Shown: positions 7,895-17,937, numbered from the stretch's first letter. The stretch: DNA of 64,000 nucleotides from Flavobacterium sp. UMI-01 (GCF_019656315.1 NZ_BPLU01000003.1:124001-188000); one strand, 5' to 3'. Numbers and translations: made by a program. Notes: generated by a model from the letters alone, not told the origin.

Positions 7895-8752
7895 ATGAAT
7901 AAAGGACAACTAAGAAAATGGATTTTTTCGCTAATGTTAATCGGACAAGCAATTGTGGCTCAGGGAACATTCGAATTTAATAAAAAATTTATCAATTGTG
8001 AGGAAAAATGGGTTGTTTTACCAATGTCAAAAGATAGTTCTTATGTCTATGGATTTGTATATATTGATACACAAGCAGGTTTAACCATTGATATCAGAGG
8101 CAGTTTTAAGATGGATGCTCAAGATAAATTGGTCTCGATCAAAGAGAATACTACCTCCCGAATTGTACATCGATTGGAGCCAAATACCATGCAGGTTGCT
8201 ATATTTCCAGAGGAAAAATTCGCAGCGCTTCAAATAACTAAAACACCAGAATGGTTAGCAGTTTACAAAACGGATGAAAACACTGTTCAACGATTTTTTA
8301 GGAAAGGTTTTGTGTACAATGCATGGAATGAATGTGCGTTAGGGCTTTCATTTTTAGAAAAAGCTCAAAAACTTAACCCAGCTTACAAAGGTCTAGTTAC
8401 CGAATTGGCTTTTTCGTATAATTGTGCGGGAAGATACTCTGATGCAATTAAAATATTGGAACAGTCCCTACAAGAAAATCCAGCCGATGCTTATACCCAC
8501 AAAGAGTTAATTTATGCTCAAACAAAATCAGGGCAAATGGATAAGGCTATCGTTTCGTGTCAGCGGTCATTAAAAGTTTGTAAAGATCAAACTTATGCAG
8601 CCGAAAACTCTTTTCAAGTTTTACATGCCTATTTTACCAATAAGGATCACTCTAATTTTGATAAATGGTTGGCAAGTAATCATGAATTATTTAATAAAGA
8701 CAAAAGATTCTTACCAATCATTGAGCAAATGAAAAATCAAGTTAAGAATTGA
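7895..8752 (+). CDS. exported TPR-repeat protein
   Basis: 285 residues. The N-terminus has a hydrophobic segment (WIFSLMLIGQAIVAQG) that reads as a signal peptide cleaved after about residue 24. Residues 30-125 form a domain without recognised motifs. From about residue 150 to 250 there are helical repeats of TPR type (LGLSFLEKAQKLNPAYKG, AIKILEQSLQENPADAY, AIVSCQRSLKVCKDQTYA). TPR units bind peptides; the partner is unknown. It follows the transglutaminase-like gene closely and may work with it. No enzymatic residues are evident. Confidence 0.75.
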   Translation: MNKGQLRKWIFSLMLIGQAIVAQGTFEFNKKFINCEEKWVVLPMSKDSSYVYGFVYIDTQAGLTIDIRGSFKMDAQDKLVSIKENTTSRIVHRLEPNTMQVAIFPEEKFAALQITKTPEWLAVYKTDENTVQRFFRKGFVYNAWNECALGLSFLEKAQKLNPAYKGLVTELAFSYNCAGRYSDAIKILEQSLQENPADAYTHKELIYAQTKSGQMDKAIVSCQRSLKVCKDQTYAAENSFQVLHAYFTNKDHSNFDKWLASNHELFNKDKRFLPIIEQMKNQVKN

Positions 8753-8794
8753 ACTTAAAATCTTTTAATTCCTAATCCTAATCTCTCCCTTCCC

Positions 8795-8822
8795 TTTGTC
8801 AATATCATTCTTGATAACTTTG
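8795..8822 (+). promoter_or_regulatory. possible parE promoter
   Basis: TTTG (8795-8798) and TAACTTTG (8815-8822) match the two boxes, but the spacer is 16 bases, shorter than the usual 19. Confidence 0.35.
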
Positions 8823-8887
8823 AATCTGCGGGCTTTTATAATAGTTTGAGAAATGCTATATTAGCGGAAAATCGATAAAATTCCCAA

Positions 8888-10750
8888 ATGTCAGAACAAA
8901 ATCAATACACCGAAGATAATATTCGGTCACTCGACTGGAAAGAGCATATCCGCATGCGTCCTGGTATGTATATCGGGAAATTAGGAGATGGTTCATCGCC
9001 AGATGATGGTATTTATATTTTATTAAAGGAAGTAATTGATAACTGTATCGATGAGTTTGTCATGGGTACTGGAAAAACAATTGAGGTTTCTATCAAAGAT
9101 AAAACGGTTGCAGTACGAGATTATGGTCGTGGAATCCCGCTAGGGAAAGTAGTTGATGTGGTTTCTAAGATGAACACGGGGGGGAAATATGATTCACTTG
9201 CGTTTAAGAAATCGGTGGGGTTAAATGGAGTAGGAACCAAGGCTGTAAATGCGTTGTCCACTTATTTTAGAGTAGAATCGGTACGTGATAATCAACAAAA
9301 AGCAGCCGAATTTTCCGGAGGTAATTTAACACTAGAAGAAGACATTACCGAAACCACAAAACGAAAAGGAACTAAAGTCACTTTTACTCCTGATGAGGCG
9401 ATTTTTAAACATTACAAATTCAGAAATGAATATGTAATCAAAATGCTTAAAAATTATTGTTACCTCAATGCAGGTTTAACCATTATTTATAACGGAGAAA
9501 AATATTTTTCAGATCACGGACTTCGTGATTTATTAGACGAAAATATTGCCGAAGAAGACAAGGTCTATCCCATTATTCATCTTAAAGCAGATGATATTGA
9601 AATTGCGATGACCCATAGTAAAACGCAATATAGCGAAGAATACCACTCTTTTGTAAACGGACAAAATACGACTCAAGGTGGTACACACTTGGTGGCTTAT
9701 CGAGAGGCAATTGTAAGAACCATTAGAGAGTTTTATAACAAAAACTTTGAACCTTCAGATATTCGAAAATCGATAGTAGGAGCAGTAAGTGTTAAGGTAA
9801 TGGAACCTGTATTTGAATCTCAAACCAAAACCAAACTGGGTTCGACTGATATGGGGTCAGACCCTGGGATGCCGTCGGTGCGAACGTTTATCAATGATTT
9901 TGTTAAAACTAATCTAGATAACTACTTACACAAAAATCCAGAAACGGCCGATTTGCTTTTGCGCAAAATTTTGCAAGCCGAAAGAGAACGAAAAGAACTC
10001 TCAGGGATTCGAAAATTAGCTAAAGATAGAGCAAAAAAAGCCAGTTTACACAATAAGAAATTGCGGGATTGTCGCGTGCATTTACCTGATGTAAAAAACC
10101 CGCGCTATTTAGAAAGTACCCTATTTATTACCGAGGGGGATTCGGCTTCGGGTTCTATAACGAAATCTCGTGATGTGAATACCCAAGCGGTGTTTAGTTT
10201 GCGAGGAAAGCCTTTGAACTCGTATGGAATGACCAAGAAAATTGTGTATGAGAACGAGGAGTTCAATTTGTTGCAAGCTGCATTGGATATCGAGGACGAT
10301 ATGGAAAATTTGCGTTACAACAACATCGTAATCGCAACCGATGCTGATGTCGATGGGATGCACATTCGTTTGTTGTTAATTACTTTTTTCTTACAATTTT
10401 TCCCGGAATTAATCAAAGACGGTCATTTGTATATTTTGCAAACGCCTCTTTTTAGAGTTCGAAATAAGAAAGAAACGATTTATTGTTATAGCGAAGAAGA
10501 ACGAGTAAATGCCATCGAAAAATTAAAACCTAAACCCGAAATTACTCGATTTAAAGGATTAGGAGAGATTTCGCCTGATGAGTTTAAACACTTTATAGGG
10601 GAGGACATTCGTCTGGAACCCATTATGTTAGATAAAGCCACTTCTATCGAAAAATTATTGGAGTTTTACATGGGTAAAAACACCCCTGACCGCCAAGAAT
10701 TTATCATCAAAAACTTGAAGGTAGAATTGGACGTGATTGAAAAAGAGTAA
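8888..10750 (+). CDS. parE: DNA topoisomerase IV subunit B
   Basis: 620 residues, the ATPase subunit of a type IIA topoisomerase that unlinks sister chromosomes. The GHKL ATPase motifs are present ([34 protein letters not shown]). The TOPRIM domain follows with TEGDSASG and the metal-binding DADVDGMH. The start [17 protein letters not shown] is typical of flavobacterial homologues. It is called ParE, not GyrB, because it is shorter than GyrB (which in many bacteria carries an insertion) and because it is followed by a ParC-like subunit gene. The parC gene starts 66 bases downstream, so the two form an operon. Confidence 0.92.
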   Translation: MSEQNQYTEDNIRSLDWKEHIRMRPGMYIGKLGDGSSPDDGIYILLKEVIDNCIDEFVMGTGKTIEVSIKDKTVAVRDYGRGIPLGKVVDVVSKMNTGGKYDSLAFKKSVGLNGVGTKAVNALSTYFRVESVRDNQQKAAEFSGGNLTLEEDITETTKRKGTKVTFTPDEAIFKHYKFRNEYVIKMLKNYCYLNAGLTIIYNGEKYFSDHGLRDLLDENIAEEDKVYPIIHLKADDIEIAMTHSKTQYSEEYHSFVNGQNTTQGGTHLVAYREAIVRTIREFYNKNFEPSDIRKSIVGAVSVKVMEPVFESQTKTKLGSTDMGSDPGMPSVRTFINDFVKTNLDNYLHKNPETADLLLRKILQAERERKELSGIRKLAKDRAKKASLHNKKLRDCRVHLPDVKNPRYLESTLFITEGDSASGSITKSRDVNTQAVFSLRGKPLNSYGMTKKIVYENEEFNLLQAALDIEDDMENLRYNNIVIATDADVDGMHIRLLLITFFLQFFPELIKDGHLYILQTPLFRVRNKKETIYCYSEEERVNAIEKLKPKPEITRFKGLGEISPDEFKHFIGEDIRLEPIMLDKATSIEKLLEFYMGKNTPDRQEFIIKNLKVELDVIEKE

Positions 10751-10816
10751 TTTTTTTGCCAAACAGAATTTTAAGTAATTTGTATAACCCATACCTCTAA
10801 TTTCGAAAAGAAATAA

Positions 10817-13543
10817 ATGAAAGACGAAGAAGAAGACGATAACATCATTCCAAATTCCGAAGAGGAGCATAATTTAGATAAGACAACTTCTGAAGAAAAT
10901 TTAGAAGAAGCCGAAGAAATTATTGAAGTGAATGCCAAACAATATGAAGGGGGGCATTTTTACGACAATGATAGCGGTGATAGCGATACCATTACCAAAG
11001 TTACAGGAATGTACAAAGATTGGTTTTTGGATTACGCTTCCTATGTTATTTTGGAACGTGCTGTACCGGCTATCGAAGACGGGTTCAAACCCGTACAACG
11101 TCGTATTATGCATTCGTTAAAAGAATTAGACGATGGTCGTTACAATAAGGTAGCCAATGTTGTAGGACACACCATGCAGTATCACCCTCACGGAGATGCT
11201 AGTATTGGTGATGCAATGGTACAAATTGGTCAAAAAGACCTGTTAATTGACTGCCAAGGGAACTGGGGGAATATACTCACGGGTGACGGTGCGGCAGCTT
11301 CGCGTTATATTGAAGCGCGTTTGTCTAAATTTGCTTTAGAGGTTTTGTATTCGCCTAAGATTACCGACTGGGGATTGTCTTATGATGGACGAAAAGCAGA
11401 ACCAATCAACTTACCGGTCAAATTTCCATTGTTACTCGCGCAAGGTGCTGAAGGAATCGCAGTAGGACTTTCGACTAAAATTTTGCCTCATAATTTCAAT
11501 GAATTAATTGATGCTTCTATTAAAATATTAAAAGGGAAATCTTTCACTCTTTATCCTGATTTTATGACACAAGGGATTGCTGATGTGTCTAACTACAATG
11601 ATGGAATGCGTGGAGGACGTGTGCGTGTAAGGGCAAAGATTTCACAATTGGATAAAAGTACTTTGGTTATTACCCAAATTCCGTTTTCAACCAATACGAC
11701 CACTTTGATTGATAGTATATTGAAAGCCAATGAAAAAGGGAAAATAAAAGTAAAAAAAATAGAAGACAATACCGCTGCTGAGGTTGAAATATTAATTCAT
11801 CTGTATCCAGGTGTTTCGCCTGATAAAACTATCGATGCTTTATTTGCTTTTACAGCTTGTGAAACTTCGGTAGCACCTTTGGGTTGTGTGATTGAAGATA
11901 ACAAACCGTTGTTTATTGGAGTATCGGATATGTTGAAAATTTCGACTCATCGCACGGTTGATTTACTCAAAAAAGAGCTCGAAATTCAGCTCGATGAATT
12001 GGAAAACAAATGGCATTTTTCAACCTTAGAAAAAATCTTCATTCGTGAAGAAATGTACATTGATTTCAAATTGTATTCGGATAAAGAATCGTTATTTGAA
12101 TACATGTACAAACGATTTGAACCTTTTCAGAAGAGTTTTGTACGCGCCATTCATGATGAGGATTTGCAAAAGTTAACGCAAATTCCAATGATTCGTATTA
12201 CCCGTTTTGACTCGGATAAAGCGGATGATGTTATTGCGAAACTGGAAGCCGAAATGGAGCAGGTGAAATACGATTTAGAGCATTTGACAGATTTTGCGAT
12301 AGCTTATTTTACTCGATTAAAAGAAAAATACGGAAAAGGAAGAGAGCGTAAAACAGAGCTTCGTGTTTTTGATGATATCGAAGCGACCAAAGTGGTCTTG
12401 CGTAACACCAAATTATACGTGAATCGCGAAGAAGGTTTTGTAGGGACCAGCTTAAAACGTGATGAATATGTAACCGATTGTTCGGATATTGATGATGTAA
12501 TTGTGTTTTTGCGTGATGGAAACATGATGGTTACCAAGGTTGATGCTAAGACTTTTGTGGGTAAAGATATTATTCATGTGTCTATTTTTGACAAAAGTGA
12601 TAAACGCACCATTTACAATATGATTTATCGCGATGGTAAATCGGGCCCGTCCTATATCAAACGCTTTAATGTTTCGGGAATTACAAGAGATAAACTATAT
12701 GATTTAACCAATGGAACCAAAGGGTCACAAATTTTATATTTCACCCACAATCCAAATGGTGAAGCAGAAGTCATTACTATATTGTTGAGACAAGTAGGTA
12801 GCATTAAAAAATTGAAATGGGATTTGGATTTTGCCAAAATAGCCATTAAAGGACGTGCTTCTAAAGGGAATTTAGTTTCAAAATACCCAATTAAGAAAAT
12901 CGAAATTAAAGAAAAAGGAATTTCGACTTTGTTGCCAAGAAAAGTTTGGTTTGATGATACGGTTCAGCGTTTGAATGTGGATGCAAGAGGGGAGTTACTA
13001 GGGGAATTTAGGCCAAGTGATAAAATTTTAATTATTCTTCAATCAGGGAAATTAAAGGTCATCACACCAGAATTATCTACTCATTTTGACGAAGATATGA
13101 TTGTACTTGAAAAATGGATTCCTAAAAAACCAATTTCAGCCATATACTATGACGGTGAAAAGGAACGCTATTATTTGAAACGTTTTTTGGTCGAAACCGA
13201 AAATAAAGAAGAAACCTTTATTACGGAGCATCCAAATTCTAGATTAGAAATTGTTTCAACCGATTATCGCCCCGTGGCCGAGTTGGTTTTTCCAAAAATA
13301 AAAGGAGTACAAAAGGAAAGTGTCACGGTTGACGTAGAAGCTTTTATTGCAGTAAAAGGATTTAAGGCCTTAGGAAATCAATTGACCACAGATAAGTTAA
13401 AGCAAGTGAATCTCTTGGAACCATTGCCTTATGAAGCACCCGAAGAAGTTGTTGCTGAAGAGCTTGAGGTAAAAGAAGCTCATGATGGCGATGATTCAGA
13501 TATTCAACTCGATGAAGATGGACAAATTATATTGTTTCAATAA
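10817..13543 (+). CDS. parC: DNA topoisomerase IV subunit A (GyrA/ParC family)
   Basis: 908 residues, the DNA breakage-reunion subunit that pairs with ParE. The catalytic Tyr164 lies in GDGAAASRYIEARL. The quinolone-binding helix reads HGDASIGDAM with the usual Ser129. Residues 1-60 form a strongly acidic extension (rich in Glu and Asp) before the core domain, which begins around TKVTGMYKDWFLDYASYVI. The second half carries beta-pinwheel-like repeats and then another acidic tail ending DEDGQIILFQ. Both acidic ends are typical of Bacteroidota homologues in my recollection. A bidirectional terminator follows the stop. Confidence 0.92.
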   Translation: MKDEEEDDNIIPNSEEEHNLDKTTSEENLEEAEEIIEVNAKQYEGGHFYDNDSGDSDTITKVTGMYKDWFLDYASYVILERAVPAIEDGFKPVQRRIMHSLKELDDGRYNKVANVVGHTMQYHPHGDASIGDAMVQIGQKDLLIDCQGNWGNILTGDGAAASRYIEARLSKFALEVLYSPKITDWGLSYDGRKAEPINLPVKFPLLLAQGAEGIAVGLSTKILPHNFNELIDASIKILKGKSFTLYPDFMTQGIADVSNYNDGMRGGRVRVRAKISQLDKSTLVITQIPFSTNTTTLIDSILKANEKGKIKVKKIEDNTAAEVEILIHLYPGVSPDKTIDALFAFTACETSVAPLGCVIEDNKPLFIGVSDMLKISTHRTVDLLKKELEIQLDELENKWHFSTLEKIFIREEMYIDFKLYSDKESLFEYMYKRFEPFQKSFVRAIHDEDLQKLTQIPMIRITRFDSDKADDVIAKLEAEMEQVKYDLEHLTDFAIAYFTRLKEKYGKGRERKTELRVFDDIEATKVVLRNTKLYVNREEGFVGTSLKRDEYVTDCSDIDDVIVFLRDGNMMVTKVDAKTFVGKDIIHVSIFDKSDKRTIYNMIYRDGKSGPSYIKRFNVSGITRDKLYDLTNGTKGSQILYFTHNPNGEAEVITILLRQVGSIKKLKWDLDFAKIAIKGRASKGNLVSKYPIKKIEIKEKGISTLLPRKVWFDDTVQRLNVDARGELLGEFRPSDKILIILQSGKLKVITPELSTHFDEDMIVLEKWIPKKPISAIYYDGEKERYYLKRFLVETENKEETFITEHPNSRLEIVSTDYRPVAELVFPKIKGVQKESVTVDVEAFIAVKGFKALGNQLTTDKLKQVNLLEPLPYEAPEEVVAEELEVKEAHDGDDSDIQLDEDGQIILFQ

Positions 13544-13564
13544 AGAGTACACTTTGATGCATAA

Positions 13565-13591
13565 AAAACGGGGCTGTTTAGCCCCGTTTTT
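13565..13591. terminator. bidirectional terminator between parC and the converging gene
   Basis: An 11-bp stem AAAACGGGGCT/AGCCCCGTTTT with a GTTT loop. A-rich left and T-rich right arms allow termination in both directions. Confidence 0.9.
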
Positions 13592-13612
13592 AGTATGTTG
13601 AATTTGGATTGT

Positions 13613-15073
13613 TTAGTGGTTTTCTTCTAAGAATTTACTAGGTTCATAACCAAACAAATGATCTTTTTTGATCAATTCGGCGATACCCACTGGTAACATG
13701 CGTTCCCAACCTGGTTTGCCATTTTGAATCATTTTGAGTACTTCACGAGAAAATACTTGAAGGTTCTCACGGTCATAATCTTCGATGTCAATTACTTTTC
13801 CGTTGAATTTAAAGAATTTGTATAATTCTTTCATTCGCGGATGTACTTTTAAGTTTTGTGACGTACTGATTTCTCCATTTTCTTCTAGCATTGGATATAA
13901 AAATACTTTCATATCTCGGAAGAATAATTTTCCAAAAGCTTCTAGGATTCCTCCACTTAAATGGCGGTAATATTTTTCATCAAAAATATCAATCAAGTTG
14001 TTCACTCCCATAGCAAGTCCCATTCTTGCTTTGGTGTAGTTAGAGAAATATTCCACAACTTTGTAATATTCTTGGAAATTTGAAATCATTACTGTTTGTC
14101 CCAAAGAGCAAAGTAATTCGGCTCTATCCATAAAATCACGTTCGTCGATTTCTCCATCAGAACGTAAGTTAGAAAGGGTAATTTCAAATATTACTAAAGT
14201 ATTCTTTTCTTCAACTTTATTTTCTTTCAGGAACATATCAAGCGATTTTTGATACATGTCCATATTTACCTTGGTTACTGGTCTAAAACTTCCTCTGAGT
14301 GCCAAGATGTTCTTTTTGTATAAAATGGCAGCAGGAAGAATGTTTTTTCCGTTAGGATTGAACATTACCGCATCCGTCATTCCGTTTTTGACTAGCTGTA
14401 AACTCATCAATCGGTTATCAACATCTGCAAATCGGGGGCCAGAGAAATTAATGGTATCAATTTCTAGTTGGTCTTTATCCAAGTGATCATAAAGATAACG
14501 CAATAATTTTTTAGGGTCATTGTATTTATAATAAGCACCGTAAATTAAGTTTACACCAAGAATTCCTAACGTTTCTTGTTGCAATCGTACATCGGTCTCT
14601 TTAAAACGAATGTGAAGTATGATTTCGTTATAGGCTTCTTCAGGGTCAATTTGGTAACTAATTCCCACCCAACCATGGCCTTTGTATTGTTTGGCAAAAT
14701 CAATTGTGGCTACGGTATTGGCATAACTAAAAAACATTTTGTTAGGATGTTTTTCTCTGCTCAAACGTTTTTCAATCAAATTTACCTCGTGCGAAAGCAT
14801 TTTTTTAAGACGACTTTCAGTTACATAGCGTCCGTCACTTTCTTCACCGTACACGGCATCACTAAAGTCTTTGTCATAAGCTGACATTGCTTTTGCGATG
14901 GTTCCAGATGAGCCACCAGCTCTAAAGAAGTGTCTCACAGTCTCTTGTCCCGCTCCAATTTCGGCAAAAGTTCCGTAAATATTTTCATTTAAATTAATGC
15001 GAAGTGCCTTGTCCTTAATAGAAGGAATTTGTTCGATGACTTTGTCACCTTTCAATTTAATCTCAGTACCCAT
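13613..15073 (-). CDS. conserved flavobacterial protein of unknown function (486 residues)
   Basis: A soluble-looking 486-residue protein without signal peptide or membrane segments. An early Gly/Ala-rich motif (GTFAEIGAGQETVRHFFRAG, then GSSGTIAKAMSAYD) resembles a nucleotide- or cofactor-binding loop but is not a classical P-loop. A later region has DTINFSGPRFADVDNRLMSLQLVKNGMTDAV. I recall that homologues are sometimes labelled nicotinate-nucleotide adenylyltransferase or TonB-dependent receptor; nothing I see supports either label (no HxGH motif, no beta-barrel). It stands alone, with a candidate promoter upstream and a shared terminator downstream. Confidence 0.7.
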   Translation of the reverse strand: MGTEIKLKGDKVIEQIPSIKDKALRINLNENIYGTFAEIGAGQETVRHFFRAGGSSGTIAKAMSAYDKDFSDAVYGEESDGRYVTESRLKKMLSHEVNLIEKRLSREKHPNKMFFSYANTVATIDFAKQYKGHGWVGISYQIDPEEAYNEIILHIRFKETDVRLQQETLGILGVNLIYGAYYKYNDPKKLLRYLYDHLDKDQLEIDTINFSGPRFADVDNRLMSLQLVKNGMTDAVMFNPNGKNILPAAILYKKNILALRGSFRPVTKVNMDMYQKSLDMFLKENKVEEKNTLVIFEITLSNLRSDGEIDERDFMDRAELLCSLGQTVMISNFQEYYKVVEYFSNYTKARMGLAMGVNNLIDIFDEKYYRHLSGGILEAFGKLFFRDMKVFLYPMLEENGEISTSQNLKVHPRMKELYKFFKFNGKVIDIEDYDRENLQVFSREVLKMIQNGKPGWERMLPVGIAELIKKDHLFGYEPSKFLEENH

Positions 15074-15103
15074 TTTTTTTGTGTAAAATTGGCTAATATG
15101 TCA

Positions 15104-15111
15104 CAAAGTTA
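15104..15111 (-). promoter_or_regulatory. -7 element of the 486-residue protein gene
   Basis: TAACTTTG on the minus strand fits TAnnTTTG and lies 30 bases before the start. Nineteen bases further upstream there is only CTTT where TTTG is expected. Confidence 0.4.
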
Positions 15112-15145
15112 ATGAATTTGATAACTAATGAAAGATATTTAATAT

Positions 15146-15153
15146 TATTTTTG
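15146..15153 (+). promoter_or_regulatory. -7 element of the MBL-fold hydrolase gene
   Basis: TATTTTTG fits the Bacteroidota -7 box and would place the transcript start about 12 bases before the TTG start codon. The nearest TTTG is 25 bases upstream, too far for an ideal -33 box. Confidence 0.38.
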
Positions 15154-15171
15154 TAAAAAAAATAAAGAGAT

Positions 15172-15936
15172 TTGAAAGTATATTTTTTAGGAACAGGTAC
15201 CTCTCAAGGAATCCCAATTATTGGTAGTGACCATCCTGTATGTTTAAGTACGGATGAAAAAGATAAGAGGCTTCGTGTATCTATCTGGATACAATGGGGG
15301 GAACATTCCTATGTAATAGATTGCGGACCCGATTTTAGACAACAGATGTTGCGTGCCAATTGTAAAAAAGTCGATGGTATATTGTTTACCCATGAACATG
15401 CTGACCATACCGCTGGTATTGATGATATCCGTCCGTTTAATTTCAGACAGGGTGAAATGCCATTTTATGCCCATCCTCGTGTTATTGAGAACATAAAAAA
15501 ACGCTTTGACTATGTTTTTTTGACCGAAAATAAATACCCAGGCGCTCCTTCAGTTAAAACCTATTCTGTGACTAATAATTATCCCTTTGTATTAGGAAAC
15601 AAAACCATCATACCTATTGATGTTATGCATGGTAATTTACAGGTTTTTGGGTATAGAATTGATGATTTTGCTTATTTAACTGATGTAAAAACCATTGACG
15701 AGAAGGAAATTGCTAAACTTCAAAATCTAAAAGTTTTGGTGGTCAATGCACTACGGGAAGAACCTCATTTTTCACATTTTAATTTACAAGAAGCTCTTGA
15801 TTTTATTGCACTTGTCAAGCCTGAAAAAGCTTATCTTACCCATATTAGCCACATTATGGGCTTCCATGAAGAAGTGCAAAAAAAGCTACCTGACAACGTA
15901 TTCCTAGCCTACGACAATTTAGAAATTACTATATAA
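15172..15936 (+). CDS. MBL-fold metallo-hydrolase, PhnP-like
   Basis: 254 residues of the metallo-beta-lactamase fold, cytoplasmic. The metal motif THEHADHT (residues 73-80) is intact, as are later ligands in DVMHGNL, AYLTDVKTID and YLTHISHIMG. The beginning FLGTGTSQGIP is characteristic of PhnP-type cyclic phosphodiesterases and related RNase Z-like enzymes, so a phosphodiester substrate is likely but unproven. The start codon is TTG; no ATG precedes the conserved N-terminus. The next gene starts 11 bases after the stop, which suggests co-transcription. Confidence 0.86.
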   Translation: MKVYFLGTGTSQGIPIIGSDHPVCLSTDEKDKRLRVSIWIQWGEHSYVIDCGPDFRQQMLRANCKKVDGILFTHEHADHTAGIDDIRPFNFRQGEMPFYAHPRVIENIKKRFDYVFLTENKYPGAPSVKTYSVTNNYPFVLGNKTIIPIDVMHGNLQVFGYRIDDFAYLTDVKTIDEKEIAKLQNLKVLVVNALREEPHFSHFNLQEALDFIALVKPEKAYLTHISHIMGFHEEVQKKLPDNVFLAYDNLEITI

Positions 15937-15947
15937 TACCTTTTGAA

Positions 15948-16448
15948 ATGAAAAGATCATTTTTACTTTATTCCTTTATATTATTGATATTGATAACTAT
16001 TTTTACTTATGCTTATTACAGTAAAGAAGCAGCATTTGAAAAAAATAGGTATGAAAAAGTCTCTAAGCGTTTAAAAGATAGTTTGGCCTCGTTGTCATCT
16101 CAATTAAGAGAAGCAAACTATTTTTCGTTGGAAAACAATGAAAATGCTCAAAATTATTTTGATAATTTAAATCCTCAAAAAACAATTCAGTATGATAAAC
16201 TGATTCCGTATGTAACGGAAAAGCTATTGGACTTTAATTCTAATCCTAAAGGGAATCCTTATACAGGTCAAGATCAAATAGGAGCTAATAAGTTTGTCAT
16301 CAACAAAGTGAAAATTCTAAATCATCGTTGGATTATTGTAGATTATAGCGATGGAGATATGTGGGGTGAGGCCTTACTGAAGTATTTTGTAAACGATGAT
16401 ATGACCGTTTCTTTTGAAGTGATACAATCCTTATTGTATCAAAAGTAA
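15948..16448 (+). CDS. single-pass membrane-anchored protein of unknown function
   Basis: 166 residues. Residues 4-23 are a hydrophobic membrane segment, followed by a charged helix likely to be coiled coil (RYEKVSKRLKDSLASLSSQLREA). The C-terminal 80 residues are predicted to lie outside the cytoplasm and end in a compact region with DYSDGDMWGEALLKYFV. I recognise it as a small flavobacterial family, sometimes labelled hydrolase without evidence. It is probably in an operon with the MBL-fold hydrolase. Confidence 0.68.
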   Translation: MKRSFLLYSFILLILITIFTYAYYSKEAAFEKNRYEKVSKRLKDSLASLSSQLREANYFSLENNENAQNYFDNLNPQKTIQYDKLIPYVTEKLLDFNSNPKGNPYTGQDQIGANKFVINKVKILNHRWIIVDYSDGDMWGEALLKYFVNDDMTVSFEVIQSLLYQK

Positions 16449-16476
16449 GGTGTTTTTTGAGTTGTACTTTAAAAAC

Positions 16477-16731
16477 TCAATCCATTACCTCAATGGAATG
16501 GTTGTAATGGGTAACCAACAGAATAATTTCGTGTATGTTAATGGGAAGACTTGTTGATACAATACGTAAAATTTTATCACAATCTTCAAGATCAAAATTG
16601 CAAGTAAGGTAGGGGTATTTTATTTTAATCTCTTGTAGAATCATCATGGCGCATGGTAGCTCTAAGACGTCTGTTTTAAAAAGTTCAAAAAAAAGAACTT
16701 CTGTTTCATGTGAAGGTAAATGACGTTCCAT
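16477..16731 (-). CDS. small hypothetical protein (84 residues)
   Basis: An acidic 84-residue open frame, 14 bases downstream of the NTF2-like gene on the same strand. It has paired Cys residues spaced apart (LPCAMM, LTCNFDLEDCDKIL) but no known motif. The composition (alternating hydrophobic and charged residues, a clear core KIKYPYLTCNFDLEDCDKILRI) looks like a real small protein. Its length and HTH-free sequence give no function. In related genomes such small frames often sit beside copper- or metal-handling genes, but that is a loose recollection. Confidence 0.55.
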   Translation of the reverse strand: MERHLPSHETEVLFFELFKTDVLELPCAMMILQEIKIKYPYLTCNFDLEDCDKILRIVSTSLPINIHEIILLVTHYNHSIEVMD

Positions 16732-16745
16732 TTTTTTATAGTTCT

Positions 16746-17132
16746 CTATTTGGATTTTTTTGCTCCTAAAAGATATGAATCGATTGTTTTTAAAATTAGA
16801 CTTCCTGCACTTTTAAAACGATAAATATCACAAAAACTATAGCTTTTTCTGTTAATTGAAAATGTACCATTTACGGCCGCAACTGCTCCGTGGGTAATGA
16901 TGTTTTCTATGGTGATTTCATCAGCGGTGAAAGCACTCATCGATATGATTTCATCTTGAAACTGTTTTTTGCCCGTTATTGTTTTGTCCCCATGAATGGT
17001 CCATTGAATGTTTTCGTCAATGTGTGTTAAAAAGGAGGCGACATTACCAGTAGCAAAAGCAATATTGAAGTTTTTTATAAATTCCTTTTTGGGTGCATTA
17101 TTGCAATTTACTTGTACATTTATTTTAATCAT
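16746..17132 (-). CDS. NTF2-like / SnoaL-like protein
   Basis: 128 residues with the cone-shaped NTF2-like fold pattern: an N-terminal helix (EFIKNFNIAFATGNVASFLTHI), then ENIQWTIHGDKTITGKKQF, then beta strands ending in a YRFKSAGSLILKTIDSYL segment. Such proteins may be small enzymes or ligand-binding proteins; no catalytic residues can be fixed. It is the second of a minus-strand run of small genes encoding ligand-binding folds. Confidence 0.72.
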   Translation of the reverse strand: MIKINVQVNCNNAPKKEFIKNFNIAFATGNVASFLTHIDENIQWTIHGDKTITGKKQFQDEIISMSAFTADEITIENIITHGAVAAVNGTFSINRKSYSFCDIYRFKSAGSLILKTIDSYLLGAKKSK

Positions 17133-17187
17133 GATGAAAATAGAATAATTGGTTTTAGGTATTATTTGAGGAATTTTAGTTTAATTA

Positions 17188-17547
17188 TTAAGGTTTGTTT
17201 TTGTTTTCATTTAACCTAAATCGACAAATATCAGCAATCAATTTTTCAGGGAGTTCTAGGTGTAATGGGAATTGTATGGAGCCTTTGGCGAAGGTATATT
17301 GGTGCAATTCACTTTCAAATTTTTTTATGGCCGAAGGTGTAGGATAAAAACCGATATGTTTTGAAAAAAGTGCAAAATATACGAGATTTCCATTGTATTT
17401 GTAAACTGGCATATTGTAACTAATACCTTCTGATGCTTCAGGTATAGCCTGTTGGATAATCGCTCTCAAGGCTTCCATTTTAGGAAGGTGTTTTTGGGGT
17501 AATGCCTGAAAATAAGCCTCTACTGAAGTGAATTTAGTACCGTTCAT
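17188..17547 (-). CDS. DUF1801 / YdhG-like protein
   Basis: 119 residues, cytoplasmic. The DUF1801 pattern is clear: MEALRAIIQQAIPEASEG, then ISYNMPVYKYNGNLVYFALF, KHIGFYPTP and FAKGSIQFPL. The family is common in Bacteroidota and Firmicutes; one member binds zinc or iron-like cofactors in reports I cannot confirm, so no function is given. It lies 6 bases downstream of the DoxX gene and is probably co-transcribed. Confidence 0.85.
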   Translation of the reverse strand: MNGTKFTSVEAYFQALPQKHLPKMEALRAIIQQAIPEASEGISYNMPVYKYNGNLVYFALFSKHIGFYPTPSAIKKFESELHQYTFAKGSIQFPLHLELPEKLIADICRFRLNENKNKP

Positions 17548-17553
17548 ATCGTT

Positions 17554-17937
17554 TTAGGTAATTTGTTCTGTTTGTATTTTATGGAAATAGCAATATGAAG
17601 TCATAAGAATTCCAAGTATAATTAAGGGGAAAATAGCTTCGAATCCAAATCCATCTACAGCTGAATGGCTGATGCAAGCAAATAAAAAATTAAACGTAAA
17701 TCCAGCATAGGCCCACTCTTTTAGACGTTTGGAAACTTGAGGAATAATTAAAATTAAAGCTCCTGTAATCTTAAATAACACTAAGGCAGTACCAAAATAT
17801 GAAGGATATCCTAGATGTTTAATCCCTTCTTTGGCTAATTCGGTTTGTGAGGTGAGTGCGGGTATTACGCCTTCAAACAAAAAGAGGAGTATGGTAGTAG
17901 TCCAAAAAATAATCTTATGTTTTTTAGTCGTGGTCAT
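17554..17937 (-). CDS. DoxX-like family membrane protein
   Basis: 127 residues with four predicted membrane helices (residues about 7-25, 48-66, 72-92 and 98-116). The segment YFGTALVLFKITGALILIIP, followed by LKEWAYAGFTFNFLFA, fits the DoxX-like family. These small inner-membrane proteins are associated with redox and thiol stress in some bacteria; the role here is unknown. It sits between DUF1801 and VOC genes. Confidence 0.82.
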   Translation of the reverse strand: MTTTKKHKIIFWTTTILLFLFEGVIPALTSQTELAKEGIKHLGYPSYFGTALVLFKITGALILIIPQVSKRLKEWAYAGFTFNFLFACISHSAVDGFGFEAIFPLIILGILMTSYCYFHKIQTEQIT

